Shown: one piece after another, positions 1 through 11,117 of the stretch
How positions within the stretch are numbered: position 1 is the first letter of the stretch
Layout: each line of letters starts with the position of its first letter
Origin: Phialocephala subalpina
Lineage: Eukaryota; Ascomycota; Leotiomycetes; Helotiales; Mollisiaceae
NCBI GenBank assembly: GCA_900073065.1
Contig: FJOG01000001.1
Location: 274,384 to 338,383 of the forward strand
DNA length: 64,000 nucleotides
Direction: 5' to 3'
The notes under the pieces: model-generated
The model's input: only the letters and a program-made list of their open reading frames with translations
The model's database searches: none
Told to the model about the DNA's origin: nothing
Program-made: the position numbers and the translations under genes

Positions 1-1939
1 TTTTTTATCGATAATAAAGTATTAAAAAGAGTTAATAATAATTAAAAGAATTAATTCAATATATATTATAAATCAAAAAAAACATTAAAACTTTTAATAA
101 TAATAATTAATTCTTTTAAAATTTAAAGCTTTTATAATTTTAGCGTTAAAAGCACTAAAAATACTAAGTTTATAAGCGTTTATTTTTATTTGCGTAATAA
201 TTTTTATATTAATAATATAAAATTTTTTAAAAGATTACTCGAAGTATTAATATATTTCGAAAGTAATAAAATAAACGGATTTACTTCGAGAGTATATTAC
301 TTATCGAAAACTTCTTTTAAAGAAGATTTTTTCTCGATTTTAATTCGCTAAAAAAAGTTAATTAATCTAAATTTGATTTAAAATTCGTTTAAATCGAAAT
401 TAAAATAATAGTTTTAAATTATATTTTTTAAGAAAATTTTCGCGCAATTTTTTAAGTTACGAAATAACGTATAAAGTTTATATAATATTTATACTCGTTA
501 ATTATATTAAAAGTATTTCGAGAGTTATATATACTTTTTTATAAAAGCTTTTTTTATTATTATATTTTTCGTAATTCTTCGAATTAAATTTCGATTTATA
601 TTTATATTAAAAGTTTATTATTAAATATTTAAAATAATAAAAATAGCGCTTAATTATAAACTAAAAAATATTAATCTTTTTACGAAAACGCTTATTTAAA
701 TTAATACGCTTGGTATTTTTACGCTTTTTACTCGTAATAAAAATAAAAAAAGCAAATTAAATAAAAGTAATCAATATATCGAATAAAAATTAAAAAATTA
801 AAAGAAGTTTATAAAGTTTAATTACGGAAATATAAAATAATTTAAAGAGATTAAATATAAAAAGAATATCGCTCGATTATATAAAAAAAAGTCCGAAGTT
901 TTATTTCGCGATTTTAAAAAATTATATTATATCGAATTAAAAATAAATTACTTTGATTTTAATTAATTAAATAGTATAAAACGCTTGCGATTATAATTCG
1001 AATGCTAATTAGCCTTTTAATTATAACGCTTTATTAAGAAACGCAATACGAGAATTATATTATAAAAATTTAAATTTTATTTAAAAAATTATTTATTTTT
1101 TTTGAAATTTAAAGAATTTTTATTAAAATATATAAAAGTCTTTATATTATTCTACGTATAAAAAGAGTAAATTATTATTTTATTTACTAATTAGCGAGAT
1201 AATTATTACTATAATTACTATAAAAATATAATAAGTTCTTATTTTTAATTTCAATTTACAAAAAGATTTTTTTTATTTATATATTCTTACGATATATTAT
1301 TAATAAATTACTAAAATCGATTTATCGATTTAATGGAAATAAACTAATTAAAAGGTACTCTTATTTTGTATTTATATAACTCGAACTTTATAAAGGACAT
1401 AAAAACAATAAAAGTTTATAGTAATTATTATAAAGAGTTAATAAAGCTTATAATAGAAATTTGATACCAAGGATAATATTATAAGGAGGGGGAATCATAT
1501 TACGTATAAAATTAAGTATTTTATTTGCGTAGCTTTTAATTGGCTTATAATCACCACCCAAAGTTGCGTAGCCTTTATAATTTACGTAAAGCTCGCGTAA
1601 ATTTACGCGTAATATAAGAAGTTTTACAAGGGTTATATAGTTATTATTCTTAGGTTATTATTTTATATATAAAAGCTTTTTAAATCTCTAGTAAAAAGAC
1701 AAAGATTAATCTAATATTAATTTGATTTATTATTATCTTTTTTTATTTTATACCTTATATTTTTAAATAGTTAATTAAATATATTAAAAGAAAATAAAAA
1801 TTTATAATTATAATTATAAAAATAAACAAATAAATCGAATTTAAAGAATAATAAACTATATTAATTTAAAATAAAAAAAGGATTAAAATATAAGAAATAA
1901 TATTTAATATTTATAATTAGAATGATTTTATAGAATATA

Positions 1940-4770
1940 TTAAAGGGGTAATTATTAATTAGTCGAAAATTATAAGAATTAATACCAAATTATTTATTTA
2001 TTTATATTCGTATATTATAATATTAGTTAATTACTTTTTGAATAAATTATTTACGCGATAATTAAATTAAAAAATATTACTCGATTTCTTTTAATAATAC
2101 TTAAGAATTAAAAACTTAAAATTAATTATTACTTATTTATATACTTACGATTATAAAGCGTTTTCACTAAAAAAAAACATTTTAAAACTCGATAAATTAA
2201 AAGTATATACTTAAATTGATTAATTAGTTAATTACAAAGGAATAAATATTTTCTTTATATAGGTTTTATTTTTACGACGAGTAATTATTACGCGTAATAT
2301 TACGTTCGATAAGTTTTCTTTCTACGATTTAAAGAATAAGATTATTATGAAAGGGTAAACTTCTTGGAATCAATTCTAATGTCTGCGAACTATATAAAAA
2401 GTTGCCTAAAGAACTAAGAATACAAGATGCCAAATCTCTTAATATATCCAAGACCGAGTCACGTGTAGCACTAGGCCCGATCTGGAATAACAACACTAGT
2501 AACCAGTAACCAGATCACTTTGCCACACTATTCTCACGGAAATCGAAACTCTATAACTAATCAAAATCATAAAGCTAATAAATATTCTCGAGGTCGATTA
2601 TAACGACTTTATTTTAAAGCTTTTTAAAGTAAAAACAAAATACGAACGTTTAATTAATACTTTCGGTAATATTATCGTTATTAAAAATACTTTTAAAATA
2701 TAATAATCTCAATAACTCAAAACTTTAAAACTTATACTAAAGTTTATATTAAAGTTTTTATAATTTCCGATTATAATTAATATTCTCGATATTTTAATAT
2801 TATAATTATTATTTATCTTTAAATTAAATTAATTATTATAAAATAATTTTATTAAATATATATATACTCCAAATAATCTTATTATCGACTTTAATAACGG
2901 TTTATCAAACGATTTAATTTCTATAGAAACATCAAAATCTCGTGATATAATTTAATTTATAATATTATTTACTATATTTATTTACTCGAAGAAACCAATT
3001 TATTTAATCTTAATAAATTTTTTATAAGAATATATACAAACAAAGAAACGCGTTTACAAGTAAATAAAACGTTTTTATTTTATCTAATAATTCTAATACC
3101 CATTAGCTTTTTATATTATTATTATATTAATAATTAACTAAATATATTAGCGTTTATATAAAACCAAACTCTTTTTAATACTAAAAAACATTTATAATCT
3201 CAAATAAAACTTTTATTTTATTGGTTTTTAAATTATTATATTATAAGAATATATTAAATTAATCGAGAAAAATACGTTCGAAATAATCAATAAAATAATA
3301 CTAAAGTTAATTAGTTTATTATTTATATAAATACTCATTTATAAATTTAATATAAACAAATACCTTTTTAAATACAAAGTATAACTAATTACTAAAGGAG
3401 ATTTATAATAATATAAATTTGAGGAAATTTACGTTATAACGCTAATAGTTTGAATATTTCGAGTCTTAATAATAATTGCTATTTACTTCGACTTAAAGAT
3501 AAAACAATTTAATATTATTAATACCTTCGATTAAATACAAATTAACGAGTTAATTTACACTAATTTCCCCGATAAATACAAGGTTTTTAATAAGAAACTC
3601 AAGTTTAATATAGCCTTTTACGATTTAATGCGATTATTAATTTTATAATTTAACGATATCTTTACTAAATATAAAACCTTTGGCCTAAAGCTTATACTCG
3701 AATACGTTTATTTCTTCGTTAGTAATAAATTTATAATCTTTTTCTATATCGATGATATTTGTATCCTATATTATTAGCGAGATTAATTAGTTTACGAAGA
3801 ATTTCGATCGAAGCTAATAGTAATATATAAAATAAAAAGCTAAAAAGTTAAAATAGTTTTTAAATATACGAATTATAAGAAATAAAATAATACGCAAAAT
3901 TTAATTTTATTAAAACGCGTATATCGATAAAATAATTAAATGGTTTAAAAAATTATTTACGAAAAAAATACTTAAAGTTCTTATTAATTTTACGAAAATT
4001 TTCGTTCAAAATCAAGAATAAATTACTCTTATAAAAATCGAGGCCTACTAATAAATCTACGATTTCGAAACCTATTTAATTATAATCTCTCGATTAAATA
4101 TAATATACGCCATTTTATTACTAATAACGTTTCATATTAACTTAGTACTTAAATACTAATAAACTATTAACAATTTATTAAATTACTTCGAGAATACGAA
4201 ATATTTAACTTTTAAACTCGAGGATATACGCGCGTTTATTTTAATTCTAATAATAAGCTCAATTATAAATCTTTAAAGAGCTATAAATAATACTTTTCTA
4301 ATTAACGATTCTAATACTCGCAAAAATACTAGAAGATATATCTTTTAACTATTCAATAATACGATTAATTGGAAAAACGGTTAATAGGATATAATTTCTA
4401 TATTTATAATAAAAGTAAAATTTAAAACTCTCGTTTTAATTTACACGTAATTATTATAATAATATAAATTCTTTAGTATTTTTAACTTAGATTTTTCTAA
4501 CGACAACGTGATTTATTGCGATAATTTATAGATTATTCGTTTTATAATAAAAGAATTTTCGAAATTTATTATAAAATTATAATACGTTAATATTTATTAA
4601 TATTAATTACGCGAGCAAACAAAAAACGGAGCTATTAATATCAAATGGATTGGCACTAATAAAATAATCGCAAATAGTTTTACTAAGGCTTTATTACGCC
4701 AAAAGCACGAATTTTTCTTTAAATATTTTAATTTTATCGATATTAAATACTTAATTAATTTTTAAGAGCT
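1940..4770 (+). mobile_element. Copia-type LTR retrotransposon relic (integrase to RNase H)
   Basis: Stop-riddled translation on the + strand keeps the Copia pol order. At about 1944-2070 it reads like the end of the integrase core, including ILVNYFLNKLFTR, which recalls the usual AAYLLNRTPTR. At 2281-2330 VIITRNITFDKFSFYD matches the conserved post-integrase V-x-SRDVxFxE block. At 3742-3759 FYIDDI is the Copia reverse transcriptase YVDD box, preceded by a decayed LRRSPLLW-like segment. At about 4626-4710 NIKWIGTNKIIANSFTKALL is the RNase H end, normally WxPTxxxxADxLTKxL. Stops such as TAG and TAA stand where RIP would convert CAG, CAA or TGG. LTRs and target duplications could not be delimited. 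The element is inactive. Confidence 0.78.
2341..2575. other. Non-RIP island inside the RIP block
   Basis: About 235 bp here have ordinary base composition with many CA, TG, CC and GG dinucleotides, while sequence on both sides is saturated with TA. It sits in the linker between the Copia integrase and reverse transcriptase relics. All frames contain stops and no product is recognised. It may be a later insertion, a segment introduced after RIP acted, or unique sequence at a junction between two elements. I see no clear terminal repeats. Confidence 0.5.
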
Positions 4771-5346
4771 TATTATTAACCCCGTTCAAATAGTTATTAT
4801 AATTGCCATTACTTTATTATAGTGAAATATATTTCCGAGTAATCTAATATTATTTATTTCGATTATAATATTTAATATATTCTTAACGCGTTTAACGCGT
4901 ATTTTTATTATATTCCGATTTTTATTTACTTTCGCGTTTTAATATTAAATTATTATTATTTTCGAGATTACGCGATTTCTTTGATATTTTCTTTAGATAT
5001 GAATTATATTCGTAATATTATAATCTTTACTTTTTTGATTACTTTATTACTTTCTTATTTAGACTTTATTTCTATAGCTTTTAAATACTCTTTTAAGTTT
5101 AGAAAGATTAGTAAACTAGCCTTTCTAAAGGGTATATCAATTAAAGACTCGTAATTTGTGACGATAATCTTAATGCGATAAAGAAATTATAGTATATTAG
5201 TATAAAGTCGCATCATTAATTATGCATTATCTCACTAGGCGGTTTGGCCTAAAGCCGATGTTCTAGCGAGAGCACTATATCAAGTAGATATTTCTATTTA
5301 GCTAGATAGACAGATTTGACATTAATACTATACATTTTGCCTCCAG

Positions 5347-5765
5347 CCGCTTCCGCAACTGATAACTCCTTTCACTGGCTACGGATTGGAGTTCAAGCGC
5401 GGTTACGATTGCAGCGTGACTCGTCGAGTATACCATAAGATGCCTCTTGCATTGGTCAGAGAGGAGCATATTCAAGACGTCTCCGCAACACACCCGAACG
5501 AGGTCGATGTCACTCCCAGGGATGCACTCGAGACGGAAGCCAAGAAGATTGACCCGCCAACCGCGAGCCCAGAGCCTTTGAACCCCAGAGTGGTAAGCGA
5601 AAACTGGCCTAGTACTGCCAATCCGCATCTAATTTTGAACAATAGGGCAAGAGGTGTCAAGACTGGACCCTTGAGTATATTCAGTGGTTGATCAGTCGTG
5701 GATATCTGACCTCCGAGGCACTCGCTGTCTTAGATGCTGCGAAAGCACTTGAGACTCGCGCCTAA
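5347..5765 (+). pseudogene. 5'-truncated gene fragment at the edge of the RIP block, function unknown
   Basis: Two exons join cleanly. Exon A is 5347-5592, opening after a possible acceptor (CTCCAG). A 53-bp intron, 5593-5645, has donor GTAAGC, a CTAAT branch point and acceptor ATAG. Exon B, 5646-5765, reads GKRCQDWTLEYIQWLISRGY and ends in TAA. The CQDW-x5-W-x-ISRGYL tail resembles the end of small uncharacterised fungal proteins with a conserved NCQxW motif (family memory, unverified). No in-frame ATG exists before a stop at 5323-5325, so the 5' end is missing exactly where the retroelement block begins. It is probably a remnant whose upstream exons were lost to transposon insertion. It converges on the sulfatase fragment. 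Confidence 0.5.
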
Positions 5766-5943
5766 ATTTGTTTATTGGATGGAAATCACCTTATCTCGCT
5801 TATCGTGTGTGAGGGGTAGGTTGAGGATGTGGTGTTCGAGTTGGGGAAAGGAGGGGGTCGAGGAAGGGTAGATATTGTTGGTTTGGTGGGGGTCGTTCTT
5901 GGTTTTTTAGTAAAATGATGCGAGGGAAGGGGAGGGGACGTAC

Positions 5944-6532
5944 GTTTAGGTCGTAGAGTTCGTGTTCGTTGGTGCACCAGACTGAGTAGTAGAGATTATA
6001 GTTCTTCGAGATGAGTCTTAGGGCTTTGTAAGTGTTGGTTGGCCCGTACGAGACTTGAGTAGTCAGTCAATTGAGTTGATATTAGGATATCTGCAGATTG
6101 GAAGACTCACCAATTCTCCCGTCATCAAGTGAGAACTTATGAACTCCCTCAGGGATACTCCGTCCCCAAAACTCAACATTCACATGCTCCTGCCTCTTCT
6201 CCTTCGCCTCTAGAATCACCTCTTTCTCCAGCGAAATCGGGCTTCCATCCAATCCCTCCCATCCCACCTTCCCGCCCGCAATCTTCAGAATCGTAGGTCT
6301 GAGATCCGTATGCGCAGTTACGACATCAGCTTCTCCAACTGGGACACCAGGACCTCGAATGATAAGCGGGATGTTGATATCTTCTTCAAATTCACATTCT
6401 TTGCCAGGATTGAGTCGGTGCTGGGAGATGTGATAACCGCTATCTGTAGAGTAGATAATGTATAGTATTCCGTAGTCATCGAGACGGGTCACCAGGCTTT
6501 CGACTAGTTCGTCAACGGCTTGAAGGGCTTGG
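5944..6532 (-). pseudogene. Arylsulfatase fragment, truncated at both ends
   Basis: Read on the minus strand, exon 6111-6532 encodes YIIYSTDSGYHISQHRL, a GKECEFEEDINIPLIIRGPG block and HTDLRPTILKIAGG, which are the middle-to-late conserved blocks of fungal arylsulfatases (sulfate ester hydrolysis). A 57-bp intron, 6054-6110 (GTGAGT...CAAG), joins to exon 5944-6053 with TNTYKALRLI and YYSVWCTNEHELYDLN, also sulfatase-like. A GTACGT donor follows, but no recognisable last exon appears downstream. The N-terminal half, with the C/S-x-P-S-R catalytic cysteine region, is absent because an LTR begins at 6533 immediately upstream. The copy must be non-functional. Confidence 0.8.
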
Positions 6533-6740
6533 TGTCACGGGTCAAGTGATTCGATAATCGAACAAGAAGCGTCTGTATTCAAAGAGAATAGAACTAAAGA
6601 GAGAAGAAGAAAAAAAGAAAAGTTCTCCCCCTCGTACGAGGTAAATAAATAAATATGGGTTGCCCTAGGAACCAAGTGGTCCGTGGCATTGCAGGTGTTG
6701 TTAACACTAAGAGTTCTTATAAGGGTTTTAACCCGTCACA
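6533..6740 (+). mobile_element. Solo LTR, intact copy (208 bp)
   Basis: The sequence starts TGTCACGGGT and ends ACCCGTCACA, a near-perfect terminal inverted repeat with the TG...CA ends of an LTR. A second copy lies in the opposite orientation at 7124-7330. The flanking 5-mers (CTTGG and TTACC) do not match, so no target duplication remains. It abuts and truncates the arylsulfatase fragment. The internal 383 bp between the two LTRs (6741-7123) shows no coding potential. Confidence 0.7.
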
Positions 6741-7123
6741 TTACCCGCCTTCCCCTCGTGGAGGTTCGAGATCCGTTATACGGGCTAGATATCTATTAGG
6801 TCAACAGGTAGTATTCAAGATAATCGATGCCCTTCCCCATAAGGCTTACCCTATGTTTATATACAGTGATTAGAACAGACATCTAATGGTAGTACGCCAG
6901 CTTGCCACTGGATCTACACCCCATAATGTCATACGCTTGCAGATTCCGCATATCACAGCAAATCCTTTTGCCACATTATACTGTGAGTTCTAACATGTGA
7001 TTCTGAATCATCACAGTATCTTAAGGATAAGATTATATAAGTCTAGCAATTTATTTACTACGTAGAAATAAGCTAGTTCTCTATACCTACCTATGGTTAT
7101 TTCTACTCTTACTATATACTAGA

Positions 7124-7330
7124 TGTAATAAGTTAAGACCCGTATAAGAACTCTTAGTATTAAGAACACTTGCAATGCTACGAACTACTTAGTTCTTAAA
7201 GTAACCCACATTTATTTACCTTATATAAAGAGGAGAACTTTTCTTTTCTTTCCTTCTTCTCTCTTTAGTTTTATTCTCTTTAAAATACAGACACTTCTTA
7301 TTTAATTATTAAATCACTTAACCTATAACA
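7124..7330 (-). mobile_element. Inverted, RIP-mutated copy of the same LTR (207 bp)
   Basis: The reverse complement starts TGTTATAGGTTAAGTGATT and ends AACTTATTACA. It aligns along its length with 6533-6740. Nearly all differences I can see are C-to-T or G-to-A changes, for example CACGGG to TATAGG and ACCCGTCACA to ACTTATTACA. One LTR is therefore mutated and its partner is nearly untouched. No matching target-site duplication was found. Confidence 0.7.
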
Positions 7331-7540
7331 CCGGACCTCTATTAGGTGTAATTGGCTAAAAAGCGAGAAGCCAAAACACGTGACGATGTGGTAAATCTTG
7401 CTCAAGATGCTCAGGCTGCTCAGGGGTGCTCAGGGTGCCCAGGTTCCTCAGGCGAGTCGACTGAGCCAAGGGTGAGCCGAGGATGATTAGCGCCTGAGCA
7501 AGAGCAGCAAGCCTACTAACCCCATACGGAACACCAGAAT

Positions 7541-9407
7541 GGGAAAATTGATCCATGATACCTTGAAATTGCTTCCGAATTCAAATGTCTGCACAGCGTA
7601 CTTCGCATTCGGCGAGAGGAAGTTTGCAAACCCGAATCTAAGCTCCGGAAGCAGGACCATGTATCGACGGCGCAGCTGAAAGCCTTTACTAGCGGTTGCG
7701 AGAACGTCCTGAACTCCATCAGGACCCTCCTGAAGAAGTACAATGGGTTGAAAGCCGGTAGCCAAGTTGGGATGGGGAAAAGGTTCAGGCACCGTTTTGG
7801 GTTCGGGTCTAAAGTAGGCGAACTTGGAGTTATACGGGGCAAGCTCATCACCTATACATCGACGATTTCGGTCCTTATCGACACGATGCAGCTTTGAGGC
7901 ACGGAACAACTCCAGAAGACAGTCGAAGGAGGAATCGCAGAAGTCAGAAGGGATGCCAGAAGGGAATTCGGGGCTCGGCGGGGTGAAATGTACACAATTG
8001 CATCACGCAATCGAGCGAGCGAACGAGTGGGTGCTACCAGAGTAGCCAATAAGTCAGTTAACTGATCAACTGACTGATGACTGATTATAATACGCCAATA
8101 ATTTGGCCATTTTTATTAGCTCAGTCCGTCAGTTAAGTAATCGTCCAACCGATCATTAAATTATCAGTTGACAGCTTTTATTTTCGTGATTTTAGAGTAC
8201 TTTTAAGTAGGATTTTTGGTGTTTCGAGGGGGATTTCGGGTCGGAAAAACTTAATAAAAGGCCTCTAATTAGTTATTTTAAGCGAGCCAAAACACAGGAA
8301 AAGCCTTTTTTCTAAGGCTTAAATCACGTAGTATAAGGCTACGTGCTTCCTCAGCCCTTTACTTTATATAGGCTACATATAAAGGAGCTTCGCTCTTATC
8401 TTTAGATAGTACACACAATGCATACTCTATTATACTTTCTAATAGAAAAGTAAAGCGTTATAGTATTAAGGAGCGTTAAATAATTAGTAAAAGCGTAATG
8501 CGATCGCTAATTTAATAAATTTTGCTTGAAATTAATATATCCTCAAATTTTACTTTCAGCTTATCAATTAACTGATCGGTTTATCATTTAAGTCAGTAAG
8601 TTGACCAGTTTTTCATCCGTCAATCAGTTGGCCATTTGGCCAACTGATTGACTGACTGACTGACGTATTGGCCACTCTGGGTGCTACACCATCCTACTTG
8701 TCGTTGTCGACATATGCTGGAGATGATAAGAGAGCATGGCAAGATTTTCGATGAGAGCCCATCAAGAACGGTTTTCAAAGCAAGTCCACAAGGACGTTCT
8801 CCTAGCCTACATGCTGAGATTGGAAGAGAGCGGAATTCTGGACCACGAGCATGATACGGCTCTGGCTTCCAAGGAATCGACCGCATGGGAAATGAACCAG
8901 GCTATCCCGGACATTCGAGTTGCGAATATCAATGAGTCTGTTGCCCTGCTCTCCTTGGACACCTCGTCGGAGGCGGAGACATCTGAAGATGACATGTCGG
9001 AAATTGGCGCACAAGAGGAAGAAAGTGGTGAACTCATACAGAGCGTGACCGGTAATGACACGCCAGACGATGAAACCTCGGACGATAGTCTCTGGGAGGA
9101 TGATACATCAGAGGCAAAGCGGAGTAGTGTACGATCCAAGAGAAGAGCGACAGTCGAGGAATTGTCGGAGGAAGAAACTTCAGAGGATGAGGAGTCAGAA
9201 AATTTCAATGGTTTGCTTCAGGAAAGTTCGGAAGGCAAAGTTGGCCAATTCGAGACCATGCCACTAAGCTTTCCTGCCGACCAAAGGACAAAAGATTCCG
9301 GGGATACTATACCTCCACAATCCAAAGCTAGTGGAGAGTATGACTGGAATGTGCGCAGTGAATATGGTTGGAGTTTGTGTAAGCTCGATGCATTTGGCAA
9401 AGCTTAA
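7541..9407 (+). pseudogene. Relic of a fungal STAND/NLR-like N-terminal domain gene, split by a transposon
   Basis: On the + strand, 7541-8037 reads with a few stops and frameshifts as a helical region: STAQLKAFTSGCENVLNSI, then GELGVIRGKLITYTSTISVL. This pattern resembles the helical N-terminal domain preceding NACHT/ankyrin modules in fungal STAND proteins (inference from memory). The frame runs to RVGAT at 8037, is interrupted by the 8040-8677 element, and resumes as VGATPSYLSLSTYAGDDKRA. A frameshift near 8755-8765 then leads into KDVLLAYMLRLEESGIL and a 223-codon open frame ending at 9407 with a Ser/Glu/Asp-rich tail. No NTPase or repeat domain is visible downstream. The gene is dead: element insertion, at least one frameshift and several stops. 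Confidence 0.5.
8040..8677. mobile_element. Terminal-inverted-repeat element, 638 bp, MULE-like MITE
   Basis: The left end reads GAGTAGCCAATAAGTCAGTT and the reverse complement of the right end GAGTGGCCAATACGTCAGTC. Both ends continue into CAGT/ACTG-rich, imperfectly repeated arms. It is flanked by a direct repeat TGGGTGCTAC at 8028-8037 and 8678-8687. A 10-bp duplication falls in the 9-11 bp range typical of Mutator-like elements, while hAT elements make 8 bp. There is no transposase open frame, so it is non-autonomous. Removing the element and one repeat copy restores a continuous frame in the host relic, which confirms the boundaries. Confidence 0.75.
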
Positions 9408-11117
9408 CGTGAACTGGCCGAACGAATCTCAATAAATACAGAGGTCACAGAAGGCCGAGAAAGAGGAGAAGTCGCTCCGTCTTTTAAATGAAGGTTCCGT
9501 TCTGGTGTATTGGTTTTCAATAGTCTCACCATTTCGACACAGTCATTGAACAGCATGTGGCTCTCTATTTACTATCTATCCCAAGACGCTGTCATCTCGA
9601 AACCAAGAGAAAATATCGAGTCAGTCGGAAATCGAAGGTATCTGCGACGACTTGGCGTGAGTGACGTCCTTGCAGATGCCATGTCGATATATGGGGCCCT
9701 ACATATCTACCGCGGCAATTATACATTTCGAAACGGTATACCATCCTACTCAGGCCAGACTATGATCGACCGTCGGCTTGTTAGCCCGGAGGCTTTGGAG
9801 CAAGGCAAGGAACAATATCAAGCGACAAATGATTATGTTATTGTCTTCCGCGCTTTGAGTGAGCAAGCCGCCGCACATAGGTATATGATGATGACAAAAA
9901 CGATCAGAGAAAGAAGCGAGATGAGCTTACCGGATTGGCTCGAGCACTTGAGATCCCAATGCTCTTTACCGTCAGGCTCAGCCGTGATCATATACTCATA
10001 TTGGGTTCAACGAAAATCGCCAATTTTGCTGCCTCCAAAATATCTGTAGCAGCCTCACCCGCTGAGGGGTGCCGCATCGTTTGCGAGTACAGTACGATAT
10101 CCTGTTGCCGAAAGTCTCGGAGTCAGTATACTTCTTTCAGTCGTTTTAGAAAGTTCCAGCAGTAGTGGGACATTCGCCTAGAGTAACAGCACGTCTTCAG
10201 GCTCTAGAGACAGCACTGGGAGGGAAGCACGGCTCCGAGACGGCTAGCCTCACAGTACAGCGGGCATGAATTGCGCTTTGAGTCCGACAGAGAGCTGTAG
10301 ACCCGAAGATGAAGACTCGAACTTGTTCCTCGAAACAAATATGCACAGCAACCTTCCCTCAGACATGCTCAAAAGACAAGGCTATGTCGCTACCCAAGGC
10401 ATCCTGAGTGGTCTCGACCACGTGCCTTCTGCATTAAGCCCAAATAGGACTTCCGAAGGACACCAGAGAGCCTTCTTGAAAACTCAAATCGTACAGCAAG
10501 ATTTCCCAAGACACCAACTCTCAAAATCTTCAGCTGACATTCTCACTTCCACTCAATTGGCGCGCCACGTGGAAACGTAAAATAGAAGCAAAAACCCTCT
10601 GCGTCAAAAACCTCAAGAACATCCAATCGCGCTAAAAACCGGTGAGACATAAGCTGAAAAAACTATCGTTTTTGCTTTTCACAAGCCAAGCGAGCTCGGT
10701 CGATTGCAGAACTTTGCACATGTCTCACCGAGGACCAGTGACGATAACGACGACAACACCACTATCTTCAGGGTTGGGGCTTGATAGCTGATGATGGAGT
10801 GGCCAATTCGCCATCAACGATAGAGAAGTTATGCCATTTTCTGCCATCGGGACTACTAGCTTCATGGTTTGAGCTTGGGAATTGGGGCGGAGGGGTCGTT
10901 CACCCATGTACGGCTGGCATCCCAAGCTCGAGAGATGGAGCTGCGATGGTGTCACTCGGCCCTCCATGACCGATTTGTTGCTTCTTTCTTTTCATGATAA
11001 GGCCCTCTCCTTGCCCTCGCATCCATCTCTTCCTCATCATCCCTATCTTCTCTGAGCAAACTCTCTCGTCTTTCATTCAATACACGTATCCTCATCCTAT
11101 AACTTCCACCAGCAACC
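9408..11117. other. Decayed or non-coding stretch upstream of the SYGSS-repeat gene
   Basis: An open frame at 9510-10049 (+, 179 codons) and another at 10266-10580 (+, 104 codons) exist, but neither gives a recognisable domain. The first directly follows the STAND-like relic and contains a plausible conserved-looking piece, SLPDWLEHLRSQCSLPSG, so it may be the decayed C-terminal continuation of that gene. The last 120 bp before 11118 are pyrimidine-rich (CTCTTCCTCATCATCC), as expected of a fungal promoter and 5' leader. Confidence 0.35.

Larger units (their letters stand above)
1..5260. repeat. RIP-degenerated, AT-rich repeat block
   Basis: The whole stretch is made almost entirely of A and T, yet CG dinucleotides remain common while CA and TG are rare. 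That is the footprint expected of repeat-induced point mutation, which turns CpA into TpA on either strand. No open reading frame longer than about 60 codons survives. Composition returns to normal between about 5150 and 5300. The only recognisable content is a Copia-type retrotransposon relic on the + strand and a short un-mutated island at 2341-2575. A purine tract near 1483-1492 followed by a TA-start (possibly an old TG) at about 1499 might be the end of another element, but I cannot prove it. Confidence 0.88.

Noticed and set aside
1..5260. CRISPR array or other prokaryotic feature in the AT-rich block
   Set aside because: No regular direct repeats with spacers; the window is clearly fungal.
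6765..6785. GGTTCGAGATCC resembling a tRNA T-loop
   Set aside because: No matching acceptor, D or anticodon stems can be folded around it; it lies between the two LTRs.
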